NCBI RefSeq assembly: GCF_030066895.1
Contig: NZ_JASJAV010000012.1
Coordinates: forward strand, 1 to 64,000
Direction: 5' to 3'
Source of the DNA: Breoghania sp.
GTDB lineage: Bacteria > Pseudomonadota > Alphaproteobacteria > Rhizobiales > Stappiaceae
Length of the DNA stretch: 64,000 nucleotides
The notes beneath the pieces are model-generated. The model had not been told where the DNA came from, did no database searches, and saw only the letters and a list, made by a program, of their open reading frames with translations. Shown in pieces: positions 10,639-20,844 of the stretch. Within the stretch, counting starts at the first letter, position 1, and each line of letters opens with the position of its first letter. The translations under genes and the position numbers were made by a program.

Positions 10639-10725
10639 ATTTAATGTCATTGCCATAATGTAAAGTGATTCTAATTTGCATGAATTGGCCCCCGATTTCC
10701 CGCGGCGGGCGAGATCGGAGGATGA

Positions 10726-11669
10726 ATGATCGAGTTGTCAGACCCGAAGCGATGGAGTGCTGTGTTGGGCATTGCTGTCGGACTTGTAGCCGCGATCGGG
10801 ATGGGCAGCGCGGCTGAGGCGAAGCTGAAGGTCGCGACCAGATTCACCATTCTGGCCGACATGGCGCGCAACGTGGCCGGCGATCACGCCGAGGTCGTCT
10901 CGATCACCAAACCCGGCGCCGAGATCCACAATTACCAACCCACGCCCGGCGATATCCTGCGCGCGCAAGGGGCCGATCTGATCCTCTATAACGGGCTCAA
11001 TCTGGAACTGTGGTTCGACAAGTTCTTCAACAATCTCTCCGGTGTCGAGAAGGTCGTGCTGAGCGAGAGCGTGGAGCCGATGTCGATCGGCGAGGGGCCC
11101 TATGAGAGCAAGCCTAATCCGCACGCCTAGATGTCGCCGTCCGACGGCGTGATCTACGTGGAAAATATCCGCAAAGCTTTGGTGAAGGCCGACCCGGACA
11201 ATGCGGATGCCTACAACGCCAATACCGTGGCCTATACGGCGAAGATCGAGGACCTGACCAAGCCGCTGCGCGAGGAGCTTGCCGCCATTCCGGAAGAAAA
11301 GCGCTGGCTGGTGACGAGCGAAGGGGCCTTTTCCTATCTGGCGTGAGATTTCGATCTCAAGGAAATCTATCTCTGGCCGATCAACGCCGATCAGCAGGGC
11401 ACGCCCCAGCAGGTGCGCAAGGTTATCGATGCGGTGCGTGACCACAAGATACCGTCGTCTTTTCCGAAAGCACGATCTCGCCGAAGCCCGCCCAGCAGGT
11501 TGCAGGTGAAACCGGTGCGGCCTATGGCGGCGTTCTCTACGTCGACAGTCTGAGCGAGGCTGACGGGCCGGTACCCACCACCTATCTCGATCTGATCAAG
11601 GTTACGGCCGGGACGATCGCCAAGGGGCTGACAACAACGGTTGCGGCGAACGGAGAAAGTGCGCAGTGA
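10726..11669 (+). pseudogene. mntA: Mn/Zn/Fe ABC transporter substrate-binding protein, two stops and a frameshift
   Basis: This cluster A-I metal-binding protein delivers Mn2+ (or Fe/Zn) to the inner-membrane permease. The N-terminal signal sequence AVLGIAVGLVAAIGMGSAAEA and the ligand motifs PGAEIHNYQPTP (His), KPNPHA (His), TSEGAFSYLA (Glu) and INADQQGTP (Asp) are all visible. GGAGG precedes ATG 10726. TAG 11128-11130 replaces the conserved Trp of PHAWMSP, TGA 11344-11346 replaces Arg in YLARDF, and one G is missing near 11452 (KIPVVFSES). The true end is TGA 11667-11669, overlapping the next gene. First gene of a four-gene operon. Confidence 0.85.
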
Positions 11670-12622
11670 CAAAATCGCAGGCAACTCTTGCCGGCGTCGA
11701 AATGAGCAAGGCCACGCCTTCGGGCGACGGCCTCGCCGTGTCGGACGTGACGGTGATCTATCGAAACGGGCATACGGCGCTGGTCGATGCCAGCTTCACC
11801 ATTCCGCGCGGGTCGATTACCGCGCTCGTCGGCGTCAACGGGTCCGGCAAGTCCACGTTGTTCAAGGCGATCATGGGGTTCGTGCCGCTGGCGGCGGGAA
11901 CGGTCGATATTCTCGGCATTTCGGGCGCCCGCGCCCAGCGCCGGAATCTCGTTGCCTATGTGCCGCAAAGCGAGGACGTGGACTGGAACTTCTCCGTGCT
12001 GGTGGAAGACGTAGTGATGATGGGGCGCTATGGCCACATGAACTGGCTGCGCATTCCCACCCGCCGCGATCACGAGATGGTCGAGGCCGCGGTTGAGCGC
12101 GTCAACATGGCTGAGTTTCGCAAGCGCCAGATCGGCGAATTGTCGGGCGGCCAGAAGAAGCGCGTCTTTCTCGCCCGCGCGCTTGCCCAGGAGGGCGAGG
12201 TGATACTGCTCGACGAGCCGTTCACCGACGTCGACGTCACCACCGAGGCGCAGATCATCGAGTTGCTGAAGTCCCTGCGCGACGAGGGCAAGGTGATGCT
12301 CGTTTCCACGTACAATCTCGGTTCGGTGCCGGAATTCTGCGACCGCGCGGTGCTGATCAATCGCACCATTCTCACCTCCGGTCCGATTGCCGACGTCTTC
12401 ACCCGCGCCAATCTGGAGCGCGCTTTCGGCGGGATCTTGCGCGAATTCACGCTGGGCGGTGCCGCTCTTCACGATGATGACGATCCGCGCCGTCTCTCCG
12501 TCTTCACCGATGACGAGCGTCCGGTAGTCATGTACGGCGACGACACCGGACGTCTGCGTACGATGGCGGAGGCGGATGAAGCCCGAAGCCAGGACGCGCG
12601 CGAAGGGGAGCATCAGCGATGA
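11666..12622 (+). CDS. mntB: Mn/Zn/Fe ABC transporter ATPase, damaged switch motifs
   Basis: The 318-residue ATP-binding subunit starts at GTG 11666, overlapping the mntA stop (GTGA). Walker A is GVNGSGKST, the signature IGELSGGQKKRVFLARAL, and Walker B VILLDEP. The frame is open, but two motifs depart from the family. The D-loop region reads PFTDVDVTTE where relatives have PFTGVD (codon 12227-12229, GGC to GAC). The H-loop reads VSTYNLGSVPEFCD where relatives have STHNLGS (codon 12311-12313, CAC to TAC). Loss of the switch histidine normally cripples ATP hydrolysis, so the gene may be functionally dead although uninterrupted. Confidence 0.9.
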   Translation: MTKSQATLAGVEMSKATPSGDGLAVSDVTVIYRNGHTALVDASFTIPRGSITALVGVNGSGKSTLFKAIMGFVPLAAGTVDILGISGARAQRRNLVAYVPQSEDVDWNFSVLVEDVVMMGRYGHMNWLRIPTRRDHEMVEAAVERVNMAEFRKRQIGELSGGQKKRVFLARALAQEGEVILLDEPFTDVDVTTEAQIIELLKSLRDEGKVMLVSTYNLGSVPEFCDRAVLINRTILTSGPIADVFTRANLERAFGGILREFTLGGAALHDDDDPRRLSVFTDDERPVVMYGDDTGRLRTMAEADEARSQDAREGEHQR

Positions 12623-13511
12623 CGACGGCGCTCGAACCTTTCGCTTACGGTTACATGGTCAACGCCATGTGGGTTTCCGCTCTGGTCGGCGGAACGTGTG
12701 CGTTTCTTTCCGCCTATCTCATGCTGAAGGGCTGGTCGCTGCTCGGCGATGCGTTGTCGCATTCCATCGTTCCGGGTGTCGCGGGGGCCTACATGCTGGG
12801 GCTGCCCTTTTCCATCGGCGGGTTTCTGGCGGGCGGTCTGGCGGCGGGTGCGATGCTGTTCTTCAACCAGCGCACCAAGCTGAAGGAAGATGCGATCATT
12901 GGGCTGATCTTCACCTCCTTCTTCGGGCTTGACCTGTTCATGGTTTTGCTGTCGCCGACATCGGTGAACGTGCAGACCATCGTTCTCGGCAACATTCTGG
13001 TGATTACGCCGAGCGATACGCTGCAGATTGCCGTCATTGTGGGCGTGACGCTCACCGTGCTGCTGGCAAACTGAAAGGAGCTGATGCTGACCTTCTTCGA
13101 TGAGGCGCATGCGCGCTCCATCGGCTTGAAGTCGGAGGTGCTGAAGGTCGTTTTTTTCACGTTGCTGGCCGCCTCCACGGTGGCGGCGCTGCAAACGGTC
13201 GACGCGTTTCTCGTCATCGCCATGGTGGTGACGCCGGGGGCGACGGCCTATCTGCTGTGCGATCGCTTTCCCCGCCTCATCATCACGAGCGTTGCCATCG
13301 GCACGGTGACGAGCTTTCTCGGCGCCTATGCGAGCTATTTTCTCGACGGCGCGACCGGCGGCATCATTGTCGTGGCGCAGACGCCGATCTCCTGATCATC
13401 TTCATTTTTGCGCCCAAGCACGGGATGCTGGCCAGCTGGGCGCAGGCCCGTGCGGCATTGAGGGAGGAGCGGCCGGACGCTCTTACAAGCGAGCCGGAGG
13501 CTGCGGAATGA
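12619..13511 (+). pseudogene. mntC: Mn/Zn/Fe ABC transporter permease 1, TGA and frameshift
   Basis: This is an ABC-3 family permease with about eight membrane segments (MLKGWSLLGDALSHSIVPGV, FGLDLFMVLLSPTSVNVQT, LGNILVITPSD). The ATG at 12619 overlaps the end of mntB. TGA 13072-13074 lies in LLAN*KELMLTFFDEAHARS, where the family has Trp. A missing T near 13389 (ATCTCCTGATC) shifts the frame so that the last part (LLIIFIFAPKHGML to the TGA at 13509-13511) is reached only after correction. It overlaps mntD by ATGA. Confidence 0.85.
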
Positions 13512-14129
13512 GCGAGACGCTTTCCATGACTGCAATGCCGTTCCTCTTCCCCTTCATGCAGAAGGCCTTCGCGATCTCGCATGCGGTTCTGCCGGGCATC
13601 GTTCTGGTCTATGTCGCCGATCTGCCGTTGGCGGTGGGCGCTTTCGGGGCGGGCATGACCTGCGCGCTTGCCTCCGGGTTTCTGAAGGAAAACAGCCAAA
13701 TCAAGGAAGACACGGTGATGGGCGTCGTCTTCTCCGGCATGTTCGGGCTAGGGCTCGTTCTCTATGTTTCAATCCGGACCGACGTGCACCTCGATCACAT
13801 CCTCTTTGGCGACATGCTGGGCGTGACCTTGGGGCTATGTTTCGACGAGCGGGTTGATCTCACTGGCGATCGTCGCCGCGCTGAAGGCGGTGGGGATCAT
13901 CCTAGCGATTGCCGTTCTGGTGGCGCCGGGGGCGATCGCCTATCTCATTGCCCACAACTTCGCGCAGATGATGGCGATTTCGGTGCTGGTCGCCGTCGGC
14001 TCCACCATCACCGGCATCTATGCCAGCTTCTTCCTCGATAGTGCGTCTGCGCCGACCATTGTGCTGACCATGACGGCGGTGTTCATCGTCACCTTCGTGA
14101 GCGTGCAGGTGAGGGCGCGGACGCGGTAG
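13508..14129 (+). pseudogene. mntD: Mn/Zn/Fe ABC transporter permease 2, internal deletion and frameshift
   Basis: Second ABC-3 permease. The start MSETLSMTAMPFLFPFMQKA leads to FAIS and then straight to HAVLPGIVLVYVADLPLA. Relatives carry about 25 more residues here (a membrane segment ending LKGWALMGDAVS), so an in-frame deletion of about 75-80 bp lies near 13573-13580. An extra T near 13832 (ACCTTGGGG) then shifts the frame before STSGLISLAIVAALKAVG. The C-terminus ends at TAG 14127-14129. Together with mntA, mntB and mntC this leaves no functional transporter. Confidence 0.8.
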
Positions 14130-14172
14130 AGGGAAACGGAGGCGCTTGCGCGCCGTCTTCCTCTACTTCCCC

Positions 14173-15947
14173 TCACAACGGCCAGAACACCAGGATCGCC
14201 GGAACGCCCGTCGCGACGATGAGGATTTCCAGCGGCAGGCCCATGCGCCAGTAATCGGAAAAGGCATAGCCGCCGGGGCCGAGAATGAGCGTGTTGTTCT
14301 TGTGCCCGATGGGAGTGAGGAAGGCACATGAAGAGGCCACCGCCATCAGGAACGGGTCCGGACTGACGTTCAGGCTGTGCGCAATGTCGATGGCGATGGG
14401 GACGCCGATCACCGCGGTGGCGGTGTTGTTGAGCACGTCCGACAGGGTCATGATCACTACCATCAGCACGAACAGAACGGTGGCGGCGGGAAGGCCGTGG
14501 GTGAGATCGACAATGCCTTCCGCGATCAACGTCGTGCTGCCGGAATCTTCCAGCGCCACGCCGAGCGGGATCATCGAGCCGAGCAGCACGACGACCGGCC
14601 ATTCGATGTGATCGTAGACCTCGCAGATGGGCACGATATCCGTTGCCACGTAGAGAGCGACGACGACGCCGAGCGCGATGGGAAGCGGCACGACCGCGAA
14701 GCTGGCGGCAACGAGGGCGAGGGCGAAGATCGCCACGGTGAGGGCGGCGCGGTTGTGCTGGGTGACGTTGACGCCGCGCGCGGCCAGCGGCAGGGCGCCG
14801 AGCCAGCGGGTGATGTCGGCCAGACGATCGGCCGCGCCGTAAAGAAGCAGGATGTCGCCGGCGTGGATGGTGAGGCGGTCGAGATGCTGGTAGAAGCGCT
14901 GGCCGTGACGCGAAACGCTGAGCAGCCCCACGCCCTGGCGGTGCAGAAGCTGCACGCCGAGCACGGAGCGGCCTTCCAGGCGGTTGTCGCGTGGCACCAC
15001 CACCTCCGCCAGTCCCATGCCTTCGCCGGTGGTCGATCCGGTGCGCTTTTCGCCCGCGACCTCCAGCTTGGCGAGCCCGCGGAACTTGTCGAGTCCCTCC
15101 GGTCCCGCCTCCACGATCAGCACGTCGCCGGGGCGGATTTCCAGATGGCGGTTGGAGGCGGAAAACCGCGTCTTGCCGCGCGCCAGGTCGATCACGGCGA
15201 CGTCGGCCTCGTCCGTTTCCTTGTCGATCTCGCCGAGCTTTCTGCCGGCAAGCTTGGAATCCTCGCCCACCACCAGTTCGGCGATGTAGTCCTCCAGATC
15301 GAACAGGCTTTCCTCACCGCCGCCGGTGCGCACGCGGGCGGGCAGCACCGCCAGCCGATGAAGGTGACGAACAGCACGCCGATGCCCGCACAGACGAGCC
15401 CCACGGGCGCGAAATCGAACATGCGGAAGGGGGCATCGAGCGTGCGCGCGCGGATCTGCGAGATGATGATGTTGGGGGGGGCGTGCCGATCAGCGTGACC
15501 ATGCCGCCGAGGATCGTCGCGAATGCCAGCGGCATCAGCGTCAGGCCCGGCCCGCGCCGCCCGGCCTTGTGTGCGGCCTGCATGTCGACGGGCATCAGGA
15601 GCGCCAGGGCGGCCACATTGTTCATGAAGGCCGACAGCACCGAGCTGATGCCGCCCATCATCGCGATATGGGTTCCAAGCCCCCGCCCCGCGCCGGAGAC
15701 CTGACGGGTGATGATGTCGACCGTGCCGGAATTCACAAATCCGCGCGAGACGACCAGCACCAGCGCGACGATGATCGTGGCCTCGTTGCCGAAGCCGGCG
15801 AAAGCCTCTTCAACCGGCACTGCGCCTGCGAGAACGCCGATGAGAAGGGCTGCAAAAGCGATGAGATCGTAGCGTCAGCGGCCCCACAGCATCATCGCGA
15901 AAACGCAGAAGAAAATGGCGAACAGAACGATCTGATCAAAGGTCATG
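14173..15947 (-). pseudogene. SLC13 (DASS) permease with TrkA-C domains, TGA and frameshifts
   Basis: This is a Na+-coupled anion/dicarboxylate permease of about 590 residues: an N-terminal membrane half (VEEAFAGFGNEATIIVALVL, AFMNNVAALALLMPV), two RCK_C/TrkA-C domains (GEDSKLAGRKLGEIDKE; LEGRSVLGVQLLHRQG) and a C-terminal membrane half (LSDVLNNTATAVIGVPIA). The ATG is at 15945-15947 and the TGA stop at 14173-14175. In-frame TGA at 15875-15877 (minus strand) follows MMLWGR, where the family has Trp. The run of eight C on the coding strand (15474-15481) breaks GTPPNIIIS, and another shift lies near 15353 (FIGWR to LPARVR). Confidence 0.8.
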
Positions 15948-16094
15948 AGGGGCCTGTAGCCGGTAACGAGAGATGCACGATAGTGGATATGCGATGTGCG
16001 AGAAACCGGCATCAGCGCCGGGCGACCTGTCGATAAGTCGGATCGAGGGCGTTTGGTTCCGAAAGGATGGGCCACGTGTTCCGACCCGGCCCGC

Positions 16095-16835
16095 TCAGGC
16101 CCAGATCGCCATTCTGAGCCCCCCGGCGTCGCGTTCGGGCTCCGGCGGGAAGGACTGCGCTTCGCCCTTCAGGATCCGCTTGGCAATGATCGAATTTACC
16201 GCCGCATCGACCAGATCATCCGCACCGACGCCGGAAGGGGGCGGCTGGTGCCAGAAATCAGCCGGGAAGCCGAAGCGCTCCAGAAGCGTCCGGCGTTCCT
16301 CGATGCCGGGTATGGAGCCTTGGCTGCGGATCATTTTCGGCAGGCTCATGGGCCTTTCGCCGTTCAACCGCCAGAAGCCAAGTTCGGGATGAACCTCGAA
16401 GACGTGCACCTCAAGCTCGGGCGTCATCAGCGCGTCGATCTCGCGGATCTTGGGAAACAGGTTGAAGGCCTGTTTGGAGACCTTGCGTGGCGGCTCGGAG
16501 GTGGCAAGGGCTGCCGTGCAGGCCTCGCGATAGTCCTCGCACATCACAGCGGCGCGCGTAGGGACCGAGAAGACGGGAGATTGCCGTTCGCCGAGATGCG
16601 GGCAGGCGCAGCTTTCCGGGCCACGTTCGCCGGGGCCTGAGCGTTCCGCAAGGCCGATGGGCATGTCGATCGCGAAAATCGCCGGGGCGGGGCTGAGTGC
16701 CAGAAGGTCGGTAAATTGTCTGAAGAGCGCAAAGCGTGGAGAAAAATCCGGACCGATTTCGCGCATGACCGCGATCCAGTCGCCGGGGCAGCCGTCGACG
16801 CCCGCAACGAGCGGGCGGGTGCCGTCCTCACACAC
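16095..16835 (-). CDS. DUF429 family protein (predicted RNase H-fold nuclease)
   Basis: The intact 246-residue product has the DUF429 blocks LVAGVDGCPGDWIAVM near the N-terminus, IFAIDMPIGLAE, the FEVHPELGFWRLNG segment and a C-terminal GVGADDLVDAAVNS. Conserved acidic residues (VDG, IDMP, EVHPE, DDLVDA) fit a predicted metal-dependent nuclease; no member has a clear cellular role that I know of. The GTG start (16833-16835) overlaps the end of the pyridoxal kinase gene by 8 bp, so the two are cotranscribed. Confidence 0.85.
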   Translation of the reverse strand: MCEDGTRPLVAGVDGCPGDWIAVMREIGPDFSPRFALFRQFTDLLALSPAPAIFAIDMPIGLAERSGPGERGPESCACPHLGERQSPVFSVPTRAAVMCEDYREACTAALATSEPPRKVSKQAFNLFPKIREIDALMTPELEVHVFEVHPELGFWRLNGERPMSLPKMIRSQGSIPGIEERRTLLERFGFPADFWHQPPPSGVGADDLVDAAVNSIIAKRILKGEAQSFPPEPERDAGGLRMAIWA

Positions 16836-17724
16836 GTTCCCTCCGTTCCATGATCCGCCGGGAGGTCACCATCGCCATCGGGCGCACGATCGTCTGCTGG
16901 TATTCGGTCAGCATCTGTTCGTCCGAACCGGCCTTGGCACTGCGTGCCGCCATCTCGAAGGTGCCCGAAACAGTCCGCGCGAGAGCCGTCTCGTCATCGG
17001 AGCCCTGCAGCAGTTCGGCGAGGAACAGTGCGGCTAGAAGGTCGCCAGTACCGTGGGGTACGCCGTCCACTTCCGCATGTTCCACCGCAAAGGCGCTGTG
17101 CGGGGTGGCGAGCAGCGTTGAGAGAGATTTCTTGCGCAGAGCTGGCGCGGAGGAAACCATCACGCGGTCGGCGGGAAGGGTGCGGGCCGCGGCGAGGGCG
17201 GCCATCTCCGTCTCGATTGTGCCGCCGGTGAACCAGCTCAGTTCGAACAGGTTCGGCGTCAGGATGTCGGCGCGGGGCATCAGCTCGTTCTTTTGCGCAG
17301 CCACCGTTTCCGGCGGCACGTAGAGCGTGCCCTCGTCGCCGATGATCGGGTCGCACAGGTAAAGCGCGTCCGGGTTCTGCTTCTTCACCGCTGAGATAAG
17401 CTTGCCGAGCGTCGGGCCCTGATGGGCCGCGCCGAGATAGCCAGTCAGAACGGCGCCGACCTCGCCCAGCCAGCGCGCGCCGATGAGATCGTCGACGATC
17501 CCGGCGAAGGTTTCTTTGTCCGGGATGAGCCGGGTGGAGGGGCCATATTTCGGGTTCCAGCCGAGCAGGATCGTCGGTAGATGCCAGACCCGGAAGCCGA
17601 GGCGTTCCAGCGTGAACAGCGAGGAGCGCCCACCCACGGTGCCGCGCACCACCTGCGAGGTGGCGACGATGACGGCTGGTTTGGGGCGGGGAGAGGAGGG
17701 CGGTGTTTCGGGTGTGTCTGTCAT
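16828..17724 (-). CDS. pdxY: Pyridoxal kinase (PdxY/PdxK family)
   Basis: The 298-residue ribokinase-superfamily enzyme phosphorylates pyridoxal or pyridoxamine in B6 salvage. Motifs are VVRGTVGGRSSLFTLERLGF near the N-terminus, TGYLGAAHQG, LCDPIIGDEGTLYVP and the C-terminal catalytic-base motif GVPHGTGDLLAALFLAE (GTGD). The start ATG 17722-17724 gives MTDTPETPPSS; the frame is open further upstream into ispG but only as an out-of-frame reading of ispG. Intact, 11 bp after ispG. Confidence 0.9.
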   Translation of the reverse strand: MTDTPETPPSSPRPKPAVIVATSQVVRGTVGGRSSLFTLERLGFRVWHLPTILLGWNPKYGPSTRLIPDKETFAGIVDDLIGARWLGEVGAVLTGYLGAAHQGPTLGKLISAVKKQNPDALYLCDPIIGDEGTLYVPPETVAAQKNELMPRADILTPNLFELSWFTGGTIETEMAALAAARTLPADRVMVSSAPALRKKSLSTLLATPHSAFAVEHAEVDGVPHGTGDLLAALFLAELLQGSDDETALARTVSGTFEMAARSAKAGSDEQMLTEYQQTIVRPMAMVTSRRIMERRERV

Positions 17725-17735
17725 GTTCACTGCGG

Positions 17736-18995
17736 TCACGCGGATTTGGCGGCCGGACGGCTTTCGCCGGGGCCGAAGCGGGCTTCGATATAATCGAGCA
17801 CCATTTTCTTGAATTCTTCCGCAATGCCGGACCCGTGCAACGTCTTCACCTTTTCGCCGTCGATGAAGATGGGGGCCGAGAGCGTCTCGCCCGTGCCGGG
17901 CAGCGAAATGCCGATATCGGCATGCTTGGATTCGCCCGGTCCGTTGACGATGCAGCCCATCACCGCGACGTTGAGCGCTTCCACGCCCGGATATTTCTGC
18001 CGCCACAACGGCATGTTGTCGCGAATGTGATCCTGAATGTCGCTGGCGAGCTCCTGGAAGACGGTCGAGGTTGTGCGCCCGCAGCCCGGGCAGGCGGCAA
18101 CCACCGGCACGAAGGCGCGGAACCCCATGGTCTGCAGTAGTTCCTGCGCGACCTGCACCTCGCGGGCCCGGTCGCCGCCGGGTTCGGGGGTCAGCGAGAC
18201 GCGGATCGTGTCGCCGATGCCCTGTTGCAGCAGGATGCCCATGGAGGCGGAGGAGGCCACGATGCCCTTGGTGCCCATGCCCGCTTCCGTCAGGCCCAGA
18301 TGAAGCGCGTAGTCGCAACGCTCCGCCAGATCGGCATAGATGGCAATCAGATCCTGAACGCTGGAGACCTTGGCCGACAGGATGATCTTGTCGCGCCCCA
18401 TCCCCAGCTCTTCCGCGCGCTCCGCCGATAGGAGGCCGGAGCGGATGATCGCCTCGCGCATGACGTCGGTGGCGGGCACGGGATGCGCGCTGGCTGCGTT
18501 CTCGTCCATCAGGTGCGTGAGAAGTTCCTGATCGAGCGAGCCCCAGTTGACGCCGATCCGGACCGGCTTGTCGTTCTTCAGAGCGATGTCGATGATCTGC
18601 GAGAACTGCGTGTCGCGCTTGGCGCGGAACCCCACATTGCCCGGATTGATGCGGTACTTGGCGAGCGCCTCGGCACAGGCCGGGTGATCGGCGAGCAGCT
18701 TGTGGCCGATATAGTGGAAGTCGCCGATCAGCGGCACGTTGATGTTCTTCAGCATCAACCGGTCGCGGATATGGGGGACGGCGGCGGCGGCCTCGTCGCG
18801 ATCGACTGTGATACGCACCAGTTCTGACCCGGCCCGCGCCAGCGCCGCGACCTGGGCAATGGTGGCTTCCACGTCGGCGGTGTCGGTGTTGGTCATCGAT
18901 TGCACGACGACCGGCGCGTCACCGCCCACGGTGACGGAGCCGACCTTGACGGCAACGGAATGGTGGCGGGGCTTGAGCAGGGTGGGATGTGTCAT
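17736..18995 (-). CDS. ispG: 4-hydroxy-3-methylbut-2-en-1-yl diphosphate synthase (flavodoxin)
   Basis: IspG (GcpE) makes HMBPP from MEcPP in the MEP isoprenoid pathway and carries a [4Fe-4S] cluster. The 419-residue protein starts [20 protein letters not shown], has the TIM-barrel segment [15 protein letters not shown], and the cluster cysteines in [16 protein letters not shown] and [20 protein letters not shown]. Length and all motifs are normal and the frame is unbroken, as expected for an essential gene. It leads a short minus-strand operon with pdxY and the DUF429 gene. Confidence 0.97.
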   Translation of the reverse strand: MTHPTLLKPRHHSVAVKVGSVTVGGDAPVVVQSMTNTDTADVEATIAQVAALARAGSELVRITVDRDEAAAAVPHIRDRLMLKNINVPLIGDFHYIGHKLLADHPACAEALAKYRINPGNVGFRAKRDTQFSQIIDIALKNDKPVRIGVNWGSLDQELLTHLMDENAASAHPVPATDVMREAIIRSGLLSAERAEELGMGRDKIILSAKVSSVQDLIAIYADLAERCDYALHLGLTEAGMGTKGIVASSASMGILLQQGIGDTIRVSLTPEPGGDRAREVQVAQELLQTMGFRAFVPVVAACPGCGRTTSTVFQELASDIQDHIRDNMPLWRQKYPGVEALNVAVMGCIVNGPGESKHADIGISLPGTGETLSAPIFIDGEKVKTLHGSGIAEEFKKMVLDYIEARFGPGESRPAAKSA

Positions 18996-19166
18996 CGCCG
19001 AAACGGGGTCTCTCGGATCAATCTTTGGGCAGGGCGCTTCCGCCTACGCAATTAGGGCGCGGCGCCGTGTGCGCTAGTCTTCTAATGCAAATCGGCCGCA
19101 AGTGAAATCGGATCTATGCGGATTAAGGGGAAGCGGAGCACCTGCGGTGTAGCTTGCCCACGCTGG

Positions 19167-19211
19167 ATTCCGGATCTGGTCATGCAGCTTGCGCTGCAGA
19201 CCGTCCGGAAT
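19167..19211. repeat. Imperfect hairpin in the ispG-zur gap
   Basis: ATTCCGGA (19167-19174) pairs perfectly with TCCGGAAT (19204-19211), with GGTC/GACC and a GCAGC/GCTGC inner pairing, giving a 45-nt hairpin. The preceding CTGGATTCC resembles the arms of repeat family I, so it may be a degenerate copy. Confidence 0.4.
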
Positions 19212-19280
19212 GATGAGCACGTGAGGGGTTGTAAGCACACGCGAGCGATGTGTGAGCAGTATGCGGCGCGTGCTTAGAAC

Positions 19281-19760
19281 TCAGGCCTCTCCGGCCATCT
19301 CCCGGCAGCGAGCGCACAGGCCGCGGATTTCCAGCACTGAGCGGCGCGGTTCGAAACCGGCCTCCCTGGCGATGGCAGCGATCGGGCCCGCAAGCTGGAT
19401 GGAAGTGACTTCATCTGCCGCACCGCATTTGTCGCAAAGCAGGAACACCACCTCGCCGCCCTCGTGCACGTGGCAGCAGGCGACGTAGGCGTTGCGGCTT
19501 TCGATGCGATGGACGAAGCCCTGCTCGGCCAGGAAATCCAGCGCCCGGTAGACGGTGATCGGTGCGGGGCGCGGTCCGTCGGCGGCGAGCCGGTCGATGA
19601 TGTCGTAGGCGCTTGTCGGGACATGGCTTTCAAGAAGCGCTTCTAGCACGCGACGGCGCTGGGCCGTGAAATTCACCCGGCGGTCGGCGCATGCCGTTTC
19701 CGCCCGTTGGAGCGCATCGCTTTCGCAGTGCGCATGATCGTGATCTTCGTGTTCAAACAC
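19281..19760 (-). CDS. zur: Fur-family zinc uptake regulator
   Basis: The 159-residue regulator has a His/Asp-rich N-terminus (MFEHEDHDHAHCES), a winged-helix region (FTAQRRRVLEALLESHVPTS, ITVYRALDFLAEQGFVHRI) and Zn-site cysteines in VVFLLCDKCGAADE and IRGLCARCREMAGE. This pattern matches Zur rather than Fur or Mur. It would repress zinc uptake genes when zinc is replete. No zinc transporter is adjacent; the sitABCD-like operon is about 5 kb away. Frame intact. Confidence 0.85.
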   Translation of the reverse strand: MFEHEDHDHAHCESDALQRAETACADRRVNFTAQRRRVLEALLESHVPTSAYDIIDRLAADGPRPAPITVYRALDFLAEQGFVHRIESRNAYVACCHVHEGGEVVFLLCDKCGAADEVTSIQLAGPIAAIAREAGFEPRRSVLEIRGLCARCREMAGEA

Positions 19761-20039
19761 AGGGCGCGGTCTTCGTTGGAGGTGGAAGGCCCGGTGTCCG
19801 GCCAGGCGGGCAGCGCGGGCTCATCTCCCTCAAATCTCGTCTTTCGACGCTTAACATATACGCATGACCCAGGCCATGCGGGAAGTGTTGCAAGGAACGG
19901 GGTGGAAAGAATATGCCCTAACGTCAACTATTTTGTTGCGACGCAGCATCTCAGATAATAAGTCATTTTCCTGAAACCGATGGGGCTGCTGGCACGTTGA
20001 TTGGACAGATTCCAAGATCATATTTTGGGAGTTTCAAAG

Positions 20040-20809
20040 ATGCTGAAAACAAGACCGCTCTCGTCACCGGCTCCACCTCCGGTATCGGGTTCGCCTATGC
20101 GCGTGCATTCGCGTCTGAAGGCGCCAATATCGTTCTCAATGGGTTTGGAGATACGGACGAGATCGAGAAAACGCGAACGGGCATCGAAAAAGAATTTGGC
20201 GTCATCTGTCGCTACATCGGAGCTGACATGACCAAACCCGATGAGATCGAGAAGATGATCTCGCAAGCGGAAGAGGAATTCAGCGCGATCGATATCCTTG
20301 TGAACAATGCCGGGATCCAGTATGTGGCGCCGGTTGACGAGTTCCCGCCGGAGAAGTGGGATCAGATCATCGCGATCAACCTGACCTCGGCCTTCCACAC
20401 GATCCGCGCCGCGTTGCCGGCCATGAAGAAGAAGGGCTGGGGCCGGATCATCAACACCGCCTCCGCGCATGCGCTGATCGCCTCGCCCTACGTGGCGGCC
20501 AAGCACGGCATCGCCGGACTGACCAAGACGGTGGTGCTTGAGGTGGCGGAGACGGGCGTGACCTGCAATGCGATCTGCCCGGGTTACGTCTGAACACCGC
20601 TTGTGGAGGCGCAGATCCCCGACACGATGAAGGCGCGGGGCATGAGTGAAGAGCAGGTCAAACGCGACGTCCTGCTGGCCGCCCAACCGACGAAGAAGTT
20701 CGTCACCGTTGACCAGGTGGCCGCGATGGCTATCTTCCTGTGCTCCGATGCCGGTGAAACGATCACCGGATCGCTGATGAGCATGGACGGGGGATGGACC
20801 GCGCACTGA
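20040..20809 (+). pseudogene. bdhA: 3-hydroxybutyrate dehydrogenase, frameshift, 12-bp deletion and TGA
   Basis: SDR enzyme interconverting 3-hydroxybutyrate and acetoacetate in PHB/ketone-body metabolism. ATG 20040 gives MLK and then a missing A (near 20046) shifts into NKTALVTGSTSGIGFAYARA. The TGSTSGIG cofactor motif and ILVNNAGIQYVAPV are present. The active-site segment reads SAHALIASPYVAAKHGIAG where relatives have SPYKSAYVAAKHG: four residues (12 bp, between short CTAC repeats, near 20488) are missing, bringing one Tyr onto the YxxxK pattern. TGA 20591-20593 falls in ICPGYV*TPLVEAQIPD, where relatives have Trp or Leu. The end is TGA 20807-20809. Confidence 0.85.
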
Positions 20810-20844
20810 TACGAGTGCCGCCTCGACCTTCGGGCCGGGGCCCC

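Noticed and set aside
12619..14129. Alternating MntC/MntD fusion or duplicated permease
   Set aside because: The two permeases are separate genes with an ATGA overlap; the odd short form of the second one is best explained by an internal deletion.
16828..18318. Fusion of an ispG segment to pyridoxal kinase (496-codon minus frame)
   Set aside because: The first part is ispG read out of frame. Both ispG and pdxY have their own starts and stops in normal positions.
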